Notes under the pieces: model-generated
The model's input: the letters and a program-made list of their open reading frames with translations, nothing else
Databases searched by the model: none
Told to the model about the DNA's origin: nothing
Assembly (NCBI RefSeq): GCF_040954835.1
Contig: NC_090718.1
Span: forward strand, 15,515,532-15,579,531
Reading direction: 5' to 3'
Length of the DNA: 64,000 bases
Source of the DNA: Lepisosteus oculatus
Lineage: Eukaryota > Chordata > Actinopteri > Semionotiformes > Lepisosteidae
Shown: one piece after another, positions 1 to 11,665 of the stretch
Position numbering within the stretch: position 1 is the stretch's first letter
Layout of the letters: each line of letters opens with the position of its first letter
Position numbers and translations under genes: made by a program

Positions 1-1600
1 GTCCTAACAGGGAGATGAGGCGAGATTCCCTGGCCAGCTGTATTCTGCTCCTCAGCAAAATGAATCAGCCCCCCCCCCCCCATCATAACTCCTTTAAAAT
101 GAATTGATCCCTGAGCAGGCAGCTCCTTCCGCTAATCAGATTTGTAAAGGTGGAGGTGGAGAGGAGGAGGGGGTGGGGGTGGGGGCTAATGAATGAGAGG
201 CGCTGCAGTGGCATTAATCAGCGCCGGTTACTGCTGACGTACGGGGCCAGGCTGAGCAGAGATGCCAACCTCAGCTGCTTTCACAGCGTTAACCACTTCC
301 TGCTCTCCCCGGGGGGGGGGCGATGGCGGGACTGTGGCCAATTCCCTCCCGTTCCCGTCTCTGCGCCTTCTTCAAACACGCGGACACTTTCATGATGTGA
401 GCATCTTAACGGGGAGAAGGGATCCATGTTCAAGACCAGAAGCGTTTTATGTAACCAGAGACTGGCACTGTGGCACTAGGTCAGGACAGCCGTCTGCCTG
501 GCACCCACAATGGGCCCTTCGACACGGTGACCAGGATTGAAAACCAGACGGAGCTGCTTGACACGTCTTCCTGGCAGCGTCACCCGTGGGGCCAGATCAG
601 CCCAACACCACCAGGGACTGAGTGGGGCAAAGCCAGCAGAGGTAATCCTGCAGCAGTCGGGTGCGACTATGACTCTGGTATTCACAGGACGCTCCTGCAG
701 AAAGCGCTTGTCCTGTCGCTGTAGAAGGCCTTTCTCAGTGCTGCCTTCCTCACCAACTCTAGTCTCCACTGTTCATAGCCTCCTGCAGGCCTGGTTTACA
801 GGAAGAGCCAGTCGGACAAAGGGACACGCATAAAGCCCTTTGAAGAAAGAGCATCACTGCCTTTCCCATCTCCCTGCTGCAGCGTCGGGGGTCTGAGGGA
901 TGAGCCTGCTGCTCTGCGTGACTTGTGATCCCAGGAACAGGAAGCCAGGCCAGGAGGTGGAAACGTGTTTCCTGTCCACCTCCACTGTTTGTTTCTTGCC
1001 TGCTTTTAGTTTGAGTCACATTTCCTTTAGGACCACAGTTAAAAACGAACCCGACAACTGCAGGCTCTGCTCCCCTCGCCGCCGGCACACCTTCTAATCC
1101 CCCTGCACAATGAGGTCTGCTTTTGTGTTCATCATCAGTACAAAACTTTTACTTTTGGAAATGTACTGTTGATTTTTTTTTTAAAGAATACACCCTTTGA
1201 TTTCAGACTCAAGAGAGACACCCTGATGTTGTCCGCTGGGCGGAGATGCTCCAGTTAGTGTGGCTTCGGTTTCATGCAGCCCACACCACCACTCCCTGCC
1301 TGAGCTGCAGCCAGGTGTTGCTCCCGCAGACACTCTGAGAGATCCCTGTAGAGCAGCCCACGGGGAGCCAGGGTGCTCCGATTGATTAGAAACCAGAGAC
1401 CTTTAATTCAATTACTGCACAGAAATCCCACACAACAGTGCTCTCGAGGGTGCGTGCCTGAGTCAGGTGACGTGTCTGCTAGGGGCCTGTGACCTTTATT
1501 TAACACACACACACACTGGAACCCTTCTGAAGCCCAAGCAGTGCTGTTGTCACACTGTCACAGCACCTGTCAAGACAGGATCAGGATGCCCCTCAGTTGT
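1..1600. other. Left-edge region with no recognisable gene
   Basis: I see no coding exon with recognisable homology here on either strand. The stretch has short homopolymer and purine-rich tracts: a poly-C run near 69-80, a G-rich run near 164-185, a second G run near 310-319 and a short CA repeat near 1503-1515. The missing 3' exon or exons of the minus-strand HOATZ gene could lie here or beyond the left edge, but I could not identify them. Confidence 0.4.
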
Positions 1601-1609
1601 GGGCAATTT

Positions 1610-1830
1610 GCATCTGGCCAGCAGTACCACACTATTAAAGCAAGGACCACTAGACTCAAGAACAGCTTCTATCCCACTGCAGTACGCATCCTCAACAGCT
1701 GACTGCAGGGCCTCAGACTCAATACACATCTACACTAAGGGCTATACTTTTTGCATGATCTACCGTGTTTTTTTTCTCACTACTACATATTTATTGTCCC
1801 AGAACATATTCATTGTGCCTGCTGTTATTA
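1610..1830 (+). mobile_element. Degenerate 3' end of a non-LTR retrotransposon
   Basis: The plus strand reads as the usual carboxyl end of a LINE reverse transcriptase: a basic stretch followed by a motif like S-F-Y-P-T-A-V-R-I-L-N-S and a stop. A low-complexity T-rich segment follows. Similar ends occur at 15.44-15.87 kb and 20.87-21.23 kb. The clade (L2- or CR1-like) is inferred from this short motif only. Confidence 0.5.
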
Positions 1831-1884
1831 TTTATTATGTGTGTAATGTCATTTCATGTCATTGCCAAACCGCTTTATACCGTA

Positions 1885-2320
1885 CGGTATCAGAGGAAGC
1901 CAGAGCCTACCCAGCAAGCAATGAGCGCAAAGGCAGGGAACGCCCTGGACATACATGGACAATTTGGAGGCCACGGTGAAGGACGAGGGGGGAAATTTGG
2001 CCCGGACACCGGGATGAATCCCTACTCTTATTAAGAAACGCCTGGAGATCATTAATGACCACTGAGATTCAGGACCTCAGTTTAACGTCTCATCTGAAAG
2101 ACGGCGCCCACTACAGTATAATCCCCCCCACTATACTGGGGCATTAGGACCCGCACAGATCACAGGGTGAGCGTCCCCTGCTGGTCCCACTAACACCACT
2201 TCCAGTGCCAACCATAGCTTCCCAGGAGTCTCCCATCCAGGTACTGACCAGGCTCAACCCTGCTGAGCTCCAGTGGGTAGCCAGTGAGAGCTGCAGGGTG
2301 ATATGGCTGCTGGCTATGTG
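1885..2320 (-). mobile_element. 5S-rRNA-derived SINE, near full length, reverse orientation
   Basis: Read on the minus strand, the element starts near 2320 with a head resembling the 5S rRNA internal promoter (a 'GTACTTGGATGGGAGAC'-like block). It continues through a conserved body and ends near 1885 with a tail that includes a 'CTGCCTTTGCGCTCATTGC'-like segment. At least seven other copies or pieces in this window share the head or body, which identifies it as an interspersed SINE family. SINE3-class origin is inferred from the 5S-like head. Confidence 0.75.
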
Positions 2321-4165
2321 TGTAATGTGCTGTCTACACTGCTGTACTGTGTATATCCCGAGAGATGAGCACAAATAAGAACTCTGATGTATGTGTACAT
2401 ATGGCAATAAACTCCTCTACTCTTGTGTTCAAGCTCCTGCTTACAGTAAATTCTGAGTTTTTCAGGGCAAATCAAAGCTGTTTTACTGGTATTTCCTAAA
2501 GTGCCCCAGTGGCAGGAATGAGCCACACGTACTGTGGCTTTCCTTCTGCAACGCTTCAAAAGAACAAGATGGACAGGCTTCCAGCTGGAGCTGTGTGATG
2601 CTGTATCCTCCCACAGTGGGTCAGCGGTCAAAGACAGGAAGGTATCTGATTAATCACACTGCTGGGAAAGATTTGAAAAACAAATCTTTTCCTCGTATTC
2701 CGTGTCATGGGACTGCTGGTTTTTATACTGTATAAAAAAAAAGAACTTTCTGAAGTGACAACAAAAAGGAAGGGTTTTCCTGTACATCGCCCAAAACATT
2801 TGATAATAACACGAGGCTACAGGACTTCGGTTCAGCCCACACTGTGTGATAAAAAGGCCCGCTGAGAGCAGCCAGATCCAAGTGCCCCCACATGCAGAGT
2901 GCGGGCCTGACCGGCCCATTCTGGGGGCCGCGGAGTGTGGTGGGCAAGATGGGATATTAGGGAAATCAGCCGGGACTCTGTCCAGACAGCGAGGCTCTGC
3001 CCTGCGTTAGACCCTGCTCTGCGTGTTCCACTAGCTGTGAGGTCCTTCCACAGGACAATTGTGAATGCTGTAAATAACAGGGAGGGGATTTGGGTTTTAG
3101 CAACTTGAGCTCTCCACTGAGCGACTCGCCAGAAATGTTTGCTCTATTAGTCACGTTTAGAGTCTGCTCAGCCTTCAGGTCAATGCTTGATTATAAGATG
3201 CTTACAGCACAGATGGGTCCCCAAACACTGTGTGCAACAACAGACAAAAAGAAGTGCATTAATATGAAACAGGGATTTACTTCTTTAAACTTGGGTGTTG
3301 GCTTTGGGGCCAGCTACTCTGTGTGACACCCTTAAACTCCAGGATCCCTGAGGGTAAAGACATGCCAAAGGGGAACTTCACATGTTTTACAATCCCAGCC
3401 TTCCTCGTGGGCTATTAACGTCAGGCCTCAAGCGAGGCAGACAGAGAGCCGGCTCTTTGATGAGCGGCAGCTCCATGCGATTGATATGTCTCTCGATCGG
3501 TCTGTCAGAGTGTGTCAATACCCTGCCTGGTGATTGAGGGCCCGGAAAACCACATCGCTTCCTGCCTCCCCTATCCGGCCAGCAGTATAAAAACCAGCAG
3601 TCCCACGACAGGCCGTCACCATCAATCACCGGAGCGCAGGAACAGAGTATCGGATCGGCATCCATTTCGGAGGCAGGAAAATTGTGAAGGCTGTCAATAA
3701 CCACTTTCCTCCCAGGTTTATTGCCTTGGGCTGTCGACAGTGAGCCCGCTCATGTGTCACACAAGATGTCAGGCCTGTGCCTGTGCTGCAAGGGCACAAG
3801 GCGTGGCGAGGATACAGAGCACTGTGCAGCACTAATATGCTCTCTCCACACAATTTCTCGATTGCCAATTTCCCACACAGCCCCGAAAGAAAACTCCCGG
3901 CTTTGTTTTTCTTTTTATGACAAGAATAATTGGAAATATAAGGATCAACGCAGAAGCTACAGCGAGCCGTGCAGGTCGGGGACAGAGATATCGGACACCA
4001 ATATAAAAGAAGGCCAAAGCCAGTGCTTTTCGGCTTTGATAATGACATGATCTTTATCACTCCAGGCAGCCTCCTTGGGGGTTCGGGATGTTTGGAAAAC
4101 AGGGTGCTGGAGACGCAATCCGAAGGAGCTTTCATCATTTCATGTCTGGTTTCCAGCAGCCATAT
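2320..4165. other. Intergenic stretch, no gene recognised
   Basis: No exon with a recognisable product was found. A TATA-like string occurs near 3588, but no conserved coding exon or poly(A) signal can be tied to it. Several short open frames on both strands look like chance. Confidence 0.35.
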
Positions 4166-4169
4166 CACC

Positions 4170-4640
4170 CTCTAGTTCTCAGCTGGCAGCCCACTGAAGC
4201 TCAGCAGGGTTAAGCCTGGCCAGTACCTGTATGGGAGACCTCCTGGGAAAGCTAAGGCTGCTGCTGGAAGTGGTGTTAGTGGGACCAGCAGGGGGCGCTC
4301 ACCCTGCAGTCTGTGTGGGTCCTAATGCCCTGATATAGTGTCGAGGACAATATACTGTAGTGGGCGCCATCTTTCAGATGAGACGTTTAACCAAGGTCCT
4401 GAGTCTCAGTGGTCATTAAAGATTCCTGGGCATTTCTTGATAAGAGTAGGGATTTATCCCGGTGTCCGGGCCCAATTTCCCCCCTCTGCCTTTACTGTGG
4501 CCTCCAAATTGTCCCCATGTATGATGGCTTGCACTTACCCTGCGATGGACTGGCGTCCCATCCAGGGCGTACCCTGCCTTGTGTTCGTTGCTTGCTGGGT
4601 AGGCTCCGGCTTCCCACGACACCGTATGGCAAATGACATG
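4170..4640 (+). mobile_element. 5S-rRNA-derived SINE, near full length, forward orientation
   Basis: The 5S-like head is near 4185-4250 (GTACCTGTATGGGAGACC). The shared body follows, and the element ends near 4640 with the tail 'CCCTGCGATGGACTGGCGTC'. This copy is in opposite orientation to the one at 1.89-2.32 kb. The tail resembles the tail of the tRNA-derived SINE at 58.2-58.5 kb, so the two SINE types may share a 3' module recognised by one LINE partner. Confidence 0.75.
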
Positions 4641-4808
4641 ACACATGTCTGGGTTTCCATCCCAATACTCTGAAGGGTCTTCTGAAGAGTGACCAAAGCA
4701 ACCCAGAACGCATGCCACTGCTTCACAGGCAGAGCGCTGCTGTGTGGCGGAAACTGAGCGCCGGAGGGAGACTCCCTAGAAACACGCAGAACGGGCACCT
4801 GTGCTCAC

Positions 4809-6849
4809 CTTTTCCAGGTAGCGCTGCTTCTCCTCGACCTTCTGCTGCAGGTAGGCTTCATGGAGGAACTCCTCGCATCCTGCAACACAGGCCCTGAAGT
4901 CAGGCTGGAGGGGGGCATGCGAATGGACACTCACCTCACAGACCTCCTGCCTTCTGGGGGGGGTACTTACTGGTGTCCGTTGTCTGGAGACCGTGCACGG
5001 CACTCGCTTCTGGAAGACAAAGCCCAAACTTCCTCAGTCGAGGCTGGCTCAGTGTGAAATTGTAATAATAATAATTTCTTACGCTTACATACAGTGCAGT
5101 CCGTACATATCTGGACCGTGACAATTTTTTTGTTGTTTTGGCTCTGTACTGAAATGAAACAATGACTGTGAGGTTAAAGTGCAGAATGTCAGCTTTAATT
5201 TGAGGGTATTTATGTCTTATAACACGCTCTTTACTACAGCCTTATAGTGTGTTCCTTCGCACTGTGCTTATAGTGTGGGCTTCTTGTTTGAAAGTGTGAT
5301 TTATCTCCAACAGCTCTCGCTGGCCTCAGCCTGCTGAGCTTAGCTCTTTATTACATAACTGAGCCCCTTATTAAACTCATAATTTGATTAAGTGCAAGTA
5401 AAACAGCATTTTCCAGTCTGAAACCGTTACAGGTCTTATAACGGTTACTGCGTTTGATAAGTGACTTCAGATCGTCAACTTGCCAGCAACTGAAAATGAT
5501 CTCAAACAGTTGAATTAGGAGAATTATTAGTTCAGTGAGTTTGTGATGAGCTCTTCTTCACTCTTAGAGAGATGTCTGAATAATCAGACACCCTGATCAT
5601 ATTCAATTCAAGTCAAAACACTTGATTCATCCCCAGGGGGCAAATGTAAGATATTTGTGATATTCTACACCCCTGTCACTCAAACCTCAGCCCTTTTGAG
5701 CCGTGTCTGGGAGGGAGGTGTTTAACAAATTAAATGTGAACTCACTCGTTTATATAATGAAGTAGCCATTTCTACCGAAGTGCTAAACAGGTTTGGTTTT
5801 GGAGTGGATCTCTTGTCTGCTGCATTCCTCCAACAGCATGGGGGCAAATTCCAAAAGCTGCTTTACAGGCATTTAACTTTCCGAGACGTCCTCAGTGGAC
5901 TTCTTCAGAATGAACAGTGACACAAAGCAGGAGACACGAGCATAAACTGCACAAATGTGCATTTACAACTGGAACAGGGTTTTCTTTACACAAAGGGTTG
6001 CGGGAGTGTGGAACACGGCCCAGTCAAGTGGTGGAACTTGAACATAGGCTGATTGTTGAAAAGAAAAACAGGGTGATTAGCTAACAGGAACCAAGTGAGC
6101 TACATGCACACAATGGCCTCACTTGTAACCTTTTGTTATGTTTTTATTTGGACCGATAGGTGGGTCAATACAGACCTGTACAGAGCTGGAAGGTTCGTTG
6201 CCTCACAAGGCGTTCATCCTAAACATTTTTTTTTGCTGTAATATAACTGTTTTTGATAGGAAATCTGCTGTCGCAATAGATATTACAGAGACGAAACTCG
6301 TCTTGCGAAAGCGCACGTTTCCCCGGGCGGCCGGCAGAGGGCAGTATTTCCAAAACCACAAACCCGCCCGCCTCGGTGTGTTTAAGGTCCTCCGCGATAA
6401 TAAAAAGTAAAACACAATCACTTGTAATTGCGTAGGACAGGTACGGTACAACACTACGCAAGCGTATCGTGAGCGGAGCAAGGTGGTTTTTAAATTATGA
6501 AGTATTCCACAGCTTCCAAAAACGATAAAAACAGTTAAAACCAAAACTTTTTTTTTCTCGAACTGCGAGAAACGCAATTAAACGAAGGACGAAATTAAGA
6601 CGCTCCCGGCACTGACAGACCCCCCGGGCCCGGGCCGGCGTGTGCGGACTCACGGGCCTGCGGGCCGCCGGCTGTGCGGAGGCGCTGCCTTGTGTCCCCG
6701 GAGACCAGGCGGGACTCCAGCGGCGGGTTCAGCGACGCGGAGCTCCAGAAGAGCTTGGCGTAGGACACGTCCTCCACCGAGGAGCCGGCGAACACCGTGA
6801 AGTACTGCTCAAATCCGGCCGGTTCTCCCGGGCCCCGACGCCCCGACAT
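4809..6849 (-). CDS. hoatz: HOATZ cilia- and flagella-associated protein (5' exons; 3' end not found)
   Basis: HOATZ (C11orf88) is a small vertebrate protein needed for motile cilia and sperm flagella. Three exons are visible on the minus strand: 6849-6654 (start ATG at 6849), 5009-4971 and 4879-4809. They have consensus donors GTGAGT, GTAAGT and GTGAGC and acceptors TTCCAG and TTGCAG. Lengths of 196, 39 and 71 nt keep one frame, giving 102 codons. Exon 1 encodes V-F-A-G-S-S at residues 19-24, then A-K-L-F-W-S-S-A-S and [12 protein letters not shown], which match my memory of the human protein. Exon 3 encodes an acidic/basic helical segment ending in K-Q-R-Y-L-E-K. The final Lys/Glu-rich exon or exons were not found to the left. 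Its position beside miR-34b/c and BTG4 matches human 11q23.1. Middle exon usage is inferred from splice sites and phase. Confidence 0.8.
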
Positions 6850-7650
6850 GCCGCCCTGCGCACGGGGGAGAGACACACGGGCTCTCGGGGCGACTCGCCG
6901 GGCCGGCGCGGAAGCTTGGCCTGTTGCCACGGCAACCGCAGGTCGGGGGCAGGTCGTGATGACTACTTGCGTTTCTATAGGCCTCTACATACTCTTACAA
7001 GAGGGAACCCGTTCATCCCCGCTGCACAGACGTCAGGCGAAATGAGAAATGGCCTCACGGGTTCGCAAACTGGGGGGGGATAGTCGGAGCGCCGTTTGTG
7101 GTGTTCATCGGTTCCAGTGTTTGCGGTACCCAGAACGGTTTAGATGCTCGAGTCCACCCGCTCAGCTGTCAGATGCGTCGAAACGTCGAACAGGCAGTGT
7201 GTTAACGAGCACCTGCAGGAATGCAGAAAACGACAGAAAGCCACCGGCAAAAGCCCCGCACCTCGGTGTCCCTTTTATAGCACCAGCTCGTTTCCACCAG
7301 ACGCAGCGGCGCTGCAGAGGGGACACCCCCGCCGGAGTCGGGCACAAGGGCTGCGCTCCGAAATTGTCCGTTCAGCACGACCGAAACCCCGCACAGTGCG
7401 AAGGAGTCTGTTCTCCTGGCAGCTGGGAGAGGCGAGACCAGACAGGCACAGGGATTAGGGCTGAGGGCGCTACGCGGGGTCAGAGGTGAGGCTCTCCGAT
7501 GTGCCTGTGCCCTGTGCAGGGCCAGGAGCTGCCTGCCTGCTGGCACCGGACCCGCACAGAGCCTCCGTTCAGAACCGGGGGCCAGAGCCCACGCCCCACG
7601 ACAAGACACCCTCCCCTCTGTGTCCTGGACACCAGGGGAAAGCGACAGGA
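6595..7650. promoter_or_regulatory. CpG-rich promoter region of HOATZ
   Basis: CpG-rich sequence covers HOATZ exon 1 and about 0.8 kb upstream of it (to the right, because the gene is on the minus strand). No TATA box was seen close to the start codon. This fits a CpG-island promoter of a ciliary gene. The long open frames crossing this stretch on both strands have no recognisable homology and are treated as chance frames in GC-rich DNA. Confidence 0.5.
6923..6936. promoter_or_regulatory. X-box (RFX transcription-factor site) upstream of HOATZ
   Basis: The string GTTGCCACGGCAAC is a nearly symmetrical inverted repeat with both RFX half-sites (GTTGCC and GGCAAC) separated by two bases. It lies 74-87 bp upstream of the HOATZ start codon. 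RFX factors with FOXJ1 drive motile-cilium genes, and promoter-proximal X-boxes are typical of them. Binding is inferred from the motif alone. Confidence 0.75.
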
Positions 7651-8475
7651 GAGCAGCGGGGAAACACGGAAAAGACCAAAATAAGCCCTTTTTTATTTTA
7701 TTTTTTCATCCACGTGATCCAAACATTGCGAATGGAAAGAAAAAAAATAACAATTAAGTTGCAAAAAAACAGAGGTGCTCTCAAGTCGTTGTACTGATGC
7801 ACAATAAGAGTAATAATGCACAATAATTTGTATTTCATGTGGTTTCGAGACTGTAAGATCCACATAACTAGCGAACGGTTTCTCCTGTATTTCATGAAAC
7901 GGGGGGTGTTGTGAACTCAAGCTGTAGACCTTCGGATTGCTGTTGCTCTCCCAGTGAGAGCCCACAGGAACTTGCCAGAGCTCAAATTGATTAAAACATA
8001 CCTGAGGTGGAAAACACAGGCAAATTGATTTATAGAGCGTTTTTTGTTGTTGTTGTTGTTGTTAAAAATGCTCAGCCTTACTGATCTCGCCTCCCTTGTT
8101 ATTGAGTGCTCGTTTTTTATTTCTTACTTAATTTCCTATTTATTTCTGCAAATAATTTCTCCAAAGGTTGCAGTGCAGTCATTTGTAAGTTACCGTTTGC
8201 TAAGATTTGGAGGCAACAGAGATCCTGTTGATTATTGTCATTAATGATCCTTTTTATTTCTTTCAATGTGAAAAACCTTCATCTTTGTAAAATGTGTGCT
8301 TTGTGTCCTTGTTTATAAGTTATGTGTTCTACAAAGCTGGTTAATACAAGTTCTCTAGTTATATCATTCATTTCTTTTCTTGTTCTAAGTAGTAAAATAA
8401 GGTTGTGTTGGGAGCTGCTGATAGTAGTGTATGTGCAAATCATGATCTGCTGGGGCCCCTTACCACAGTACTGCC
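7650..8475. other. AT-rich intergenic spacer
   Basis: The base composition changes from CpG-rich to AT-rich near 7680. A short TTG repeat lies near 8046-8063. No exon or RNA gene was recognised. Confidence 0.35.
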
Positions 8476-8479
8476 TAGC

Positions 8480-8762
8480 TAAGATAAGATCACTTTATTG
8501 GCCATATACAATTTCTTGTATTAGGAATTTATCTTTTCACAGACCCCAACTTGCCCTCCAAGAGACACACAGACAGGGAGAGAAGCTGGGGGTCAGAGCA
8601 CAGGGTCAGCCATTTATACGGCACCCCTAGAGCAGTTGGGGTTCAGGGCCTTGCTCAGGGGACCAATGGAGTAGGATTCCTCTGCCGGCCACAGGATATG
8701 AACTGGCAACCTCCTAGCCACTGGCGCAGATCCTGAGCCACAGAGCCACCACACCGCCCCGG
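8480..8762 (-). mobile_element. tRNA-derived SINE, reverse orientation
   Basis: Read on the minus strand from about 8760, the element has a tRNA-like A/B-box head. The B-box region is partly decayed ('GTTGCCAGTTCATATCC'). A conserved body mentioning 'CTCTCCCTGTCTGTGTGTCT' follows, with an end 'TATATGGCCAATAAAGTGAT'. Two further copies are at 26.47-26.76 kb and 27.91-28.19 kb. It lies between HOATZ and miR-34c. Confidence 0.75.
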
Positions 8763-9059
8763 CCCCAGTTCCTCTCTACATAACATATTTCATCCCTCGT
8801 TCACATTCATTAGGATGTAACCCAGTTGCTGAAAGAGTTTTAGAATTAATTTCATCAGTAAAAAAAAAGTTGCCCACAAGCTGATGCCTTTTCACTTTAT
8901 TTATTGTGTTGGTCATCATCGGGAGCATGGCTACAGTGAAGCGCGATGAAGCTCCCGCCCTGCTCCGAGCTGGGCCGGCTCCGGCCAGCGGTGCGGCCTG
9001 CGACTCTCCACAAGTCCGTCTGTGGTTCCGACTTCCCACGGGCTGCATCTCCTGTCAGT

Positions 9060-9120
9060 TCACCTGGCTGTGTGGTTAGTGATTACCCACTCGCACAATC
9101 AGCTAACTACACTGCCTGGC
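9060..9120 (-). ncRNA. mir34c: pre-miR-34c hairpin
   Basis: On the minus strand, the 5' arm (9117-9096) contains the miR-34 family seed GGCAGTGT and matches miR-34c-5p as I know it (AGGCAGTGTAGTTAGCTGAT at its start). The 3' arm (9084-9063) begins AATCACTAACCACAC, which is the known miR-34c-3p sequence with one difference. The arms pair around an 11-nt loop at 9095-9085. miR-34b/c is expressed in multiciliated and male germ cells, is induced by p53 and TAp73, and represses cell-cycle and ciliogenesis inhibitors. Order and strand relative to miR-34b, HOATZ and BTG4 match the human locus. Confidence 0.95.
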
Positions 9121-9693
9121 AACCAGACAGAGCAGAGAGGAAGAGGAGGGTACCCCGGCGAGGCCTGTACCAGGGCCATAACACTCTGACAGGACATGCA
9201 GGAGATTTGGTTTTCCATGAAGGAAAAAATGCCAACAGAGCATTCTGGGAAGACTGCACTTCCTGTTTCAGTGCAGCAACAAAATGCCCAAACTACATTT
9301 GGACAGGAACTAGCATCGAGCAGCAAAGATGTCATCTGAAGGGGTTAACATGACAACGCTCACAGCTCACCACCAATCACTTCGGGTGAGTTTTCTGTAG
9401 TCAAAGAGCGTCACCTTTGGAATCTTCTTTTAAGATATTTACAGCATTGTTCACACAAAAAGTACCAGCTCGAGAAACCCCATTAAAACAAACTGGAGCA
9501 AATAATTCCCTAGCACAACTTCATTGCATGTTCCTCCCACTGCTGACCTAAGTAGAAGCAGCACAACAGAACAATTCTCCACAAATCCACAGGGACAAAA
9601 CGAGACATCCCACAAATCACGGGAGCCGAATTCCATCAGCCCCATGCCCTGGAGTTTAGGAGGAGAAGGGCTGTGTCTTCTTGTCACCTGTTG

Positions 9694-9756
9694 TGTTGGT
9701 AGTGTGGTTAGTGATTGCAGCCAGGAGAACAATCAGCTAACTACACTGCCTACAGA
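9694..9756 (-). ncRNA. mir34b: pre-miR-34b hairpin
   Basis: On the minus strand, the 5' arm (9752-9730) starts TAGGCAGTGTAGTTAGCTG, a miR-34b-5p form with the family seed. The 3' arm (9717-9697) starts CAATCACTAACC and pairs with it across a loop at 9729-9718. It lies about 610 bp upstream of miR-34c on the same strand, so both probably come from one primary transcript starting to the right, divergent from BTG4. Conservation of both arms supports a working microRNA. Confidence 0.95.
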
Positions 9757-9759
9757 CCA

Positions 9760-11370
9760 GGCCCTAGCAGGTCGGCCCGATGTACAGCACAGGCAGATCC
9801 TGGAGGAGACGAGATGAGTCGCGTTAATAGTCTGTCGGACGTCTTATGCAGAGGGGCATCCAGGGATTTCAGTTACCAAAGATACAGAGGAGGACCAAGG
9901 GGTTACTTGTTTTATCCATTTGCTGGAACATTTCGGCTGATGCCCACCAGTGCAGCCACGGCATAGTTAACCCGAGATTCGAACCCACAACCATCTCCAG
10001 ATGCTGCTGGCACACTCCTGCTATAAATGGGACAGCCACAAACAGGCAGCAGTACGGAAAACTCACTCAGTCAAGGGTCAAGGGTCAAGAGTTACTGTTT
10101 TTTTTGTTGTTGTTGAGGTGTCCTTGACAATTTCAAATAAGTGTCTTCCTTCCTAGTGCGGCTGTGGCATCTGGGTGCAGAGAAGCAGCTCTTCTAATCT
10201 GGAATCACGGGACCCTCTGCAGACCGGCGTGGAGGAATGTTGTTCATAAAGAAGAGTTTCAGTTAATTATCAAGCTGTATTTGGTAGATGTATTGTGATG
10301 CTAACCACCCAGACAGCGACACGCTATTAGAGAAATACCGGAGTGGACACTAACGTGCAGCAATTTTAAATGTACAACTGAGTTGACACTACCGTCTTTA
10401 TTATTCTTATTAGTCCGTGTTGAGGTCGTAAAGGTAGGAATAATCATTTGTGATAACACAAAACAGCAAAAAAGTTTGTTTTTTTTTTTAAAAAACTAAC
10501 GTTCAAAGTTAAAAACATTTAATTATGTTATCTCACAACCGGAGAACCACGTAAATGAACGCGCTGAAATCCCCCCAGCCTCCTCATTTCGCTGAAGTGA
10601 TCAAAATACTTACCAGCTTTCCCCCACCACCCCCCCAGAGACAGCTTTCTGTTTGACAGTGGGAGATGGGGGGGAGAGGCTTTGGAAACGTCCGAGGAGC
10701 AGAGACGGCGCGACCCGCGTCCCTCCGGCGTGTCCCGCAGCGCCTCTGTGTGCAGGGGTAGTCATGGACCTGCCGCCTGACGTCACGGAGCCCAGGTGGA
10801 GTCCGGGGAGCGCGAGGGTGGGAGCCTTGGCCCAGGCAGCCTCTTGTGCGGTTGGCATCCTCGTCCTGAGGATGTTAAAATGTTGTCGTCCCCCCCTCCC
10901 ACCACACACACACATTTCTTTTTTTACTTCCACAAGGTTCACGTCGTTTTCCGTCTGGCACGCAATACGGTTTTGCGTAACAAACGTTTGGATTACAACT
11001 CAGTAGAAGCGGAGGCAAGACCTTTCCATAAAAATAAAACGACGACATCCCGTCTCCACGAGTCACTTTGGCCGAAAATGCATTCTTTTAAATGCGCTTC
11101 AGTTTCTAATTAGATTATAAAAGCCGCCTCCAGGCGAATAACGCTCGTGGTTCATCTTTTCAGCTCTATAATGCCCCGGGTATAAAAGATAATGTGTTCA
11201 CTTTACGGTCCGAGGTTGCTTTTACCAAACAGACAGAACCAAATACAAAAAAAATATAAAATAAAATAAAATACAGTAAAATGAAACTGCGTAAATTACT
11301 TTTCCTGTTCCCTGAAGAAGTCGTGTAAACGTTTGCCTACGCTCTCGTGCATTCTGAAAAAAAGAAATCG
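9760..11370. other. Upstream region of the miR-34b/c primary transcript
   Basis: No protein exon was recognised. A decayed tRNA-like segment with an inverted B-box (GATTCGAACCC) lies near 9970-9990. A GC- and CpG-rich patch at about 10650-10870 could be the promoter of the miR-34b/c primary transcript, which in mammals starts in a CpG island shared with BTG4. I cannot place the start site. Confidence 0.35.
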
Positions 11371-11554
11371 ATCGCACCAGCAGAGAGAGGAGAGGAGGAG
11401 TGGATGATACACACCTGGGTCCGAGCGGGCTCCGACCGGGCTCCGACCGGGCTCCCAGCCCGCCCCAGGGCGCAGGCCGGCAGGAGGGTGCCCGGAGCGC
11501 GGAGGCTTTATAGCGACAGAGCGCGGCGGCGTCGCGTCTCAACAGACTTTCGAA

Positions 11555-11665
11555 TCCCGCGCCAGGCGCGGCGGGACAGGGGCGGCTGGACAGGCGCGGC
11601 GGGACAGGGGCGGCGGGACAGGGCGGGCTGGACAGGCGCGGCGGGACAGGGCGGCTGGCGGGGAG
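11555..11665. repeat. GC-rich short tandem repeat
   Basis: A CpG-rich motif of roughly 16-20 bp, variants of 'GCGGCGGGACAGGGGCGGCT', repeats about five to six times. It sits in a CpG-rich patch (about 11.38-11.72 kb) between the miR-34 hairpins and BTG4. Open frames through it on both strands are produced by the repeat. Confidence 0.7.

Noticed and set aside
3575-3720. Possible promoter with TATA-like GTATAAAAACC and a downstream splice-like CTCCCAG/G
   Set aside because: No conserved exon, CpG island or poly(A) signal can be connected to it, and TATA-like strings are common.
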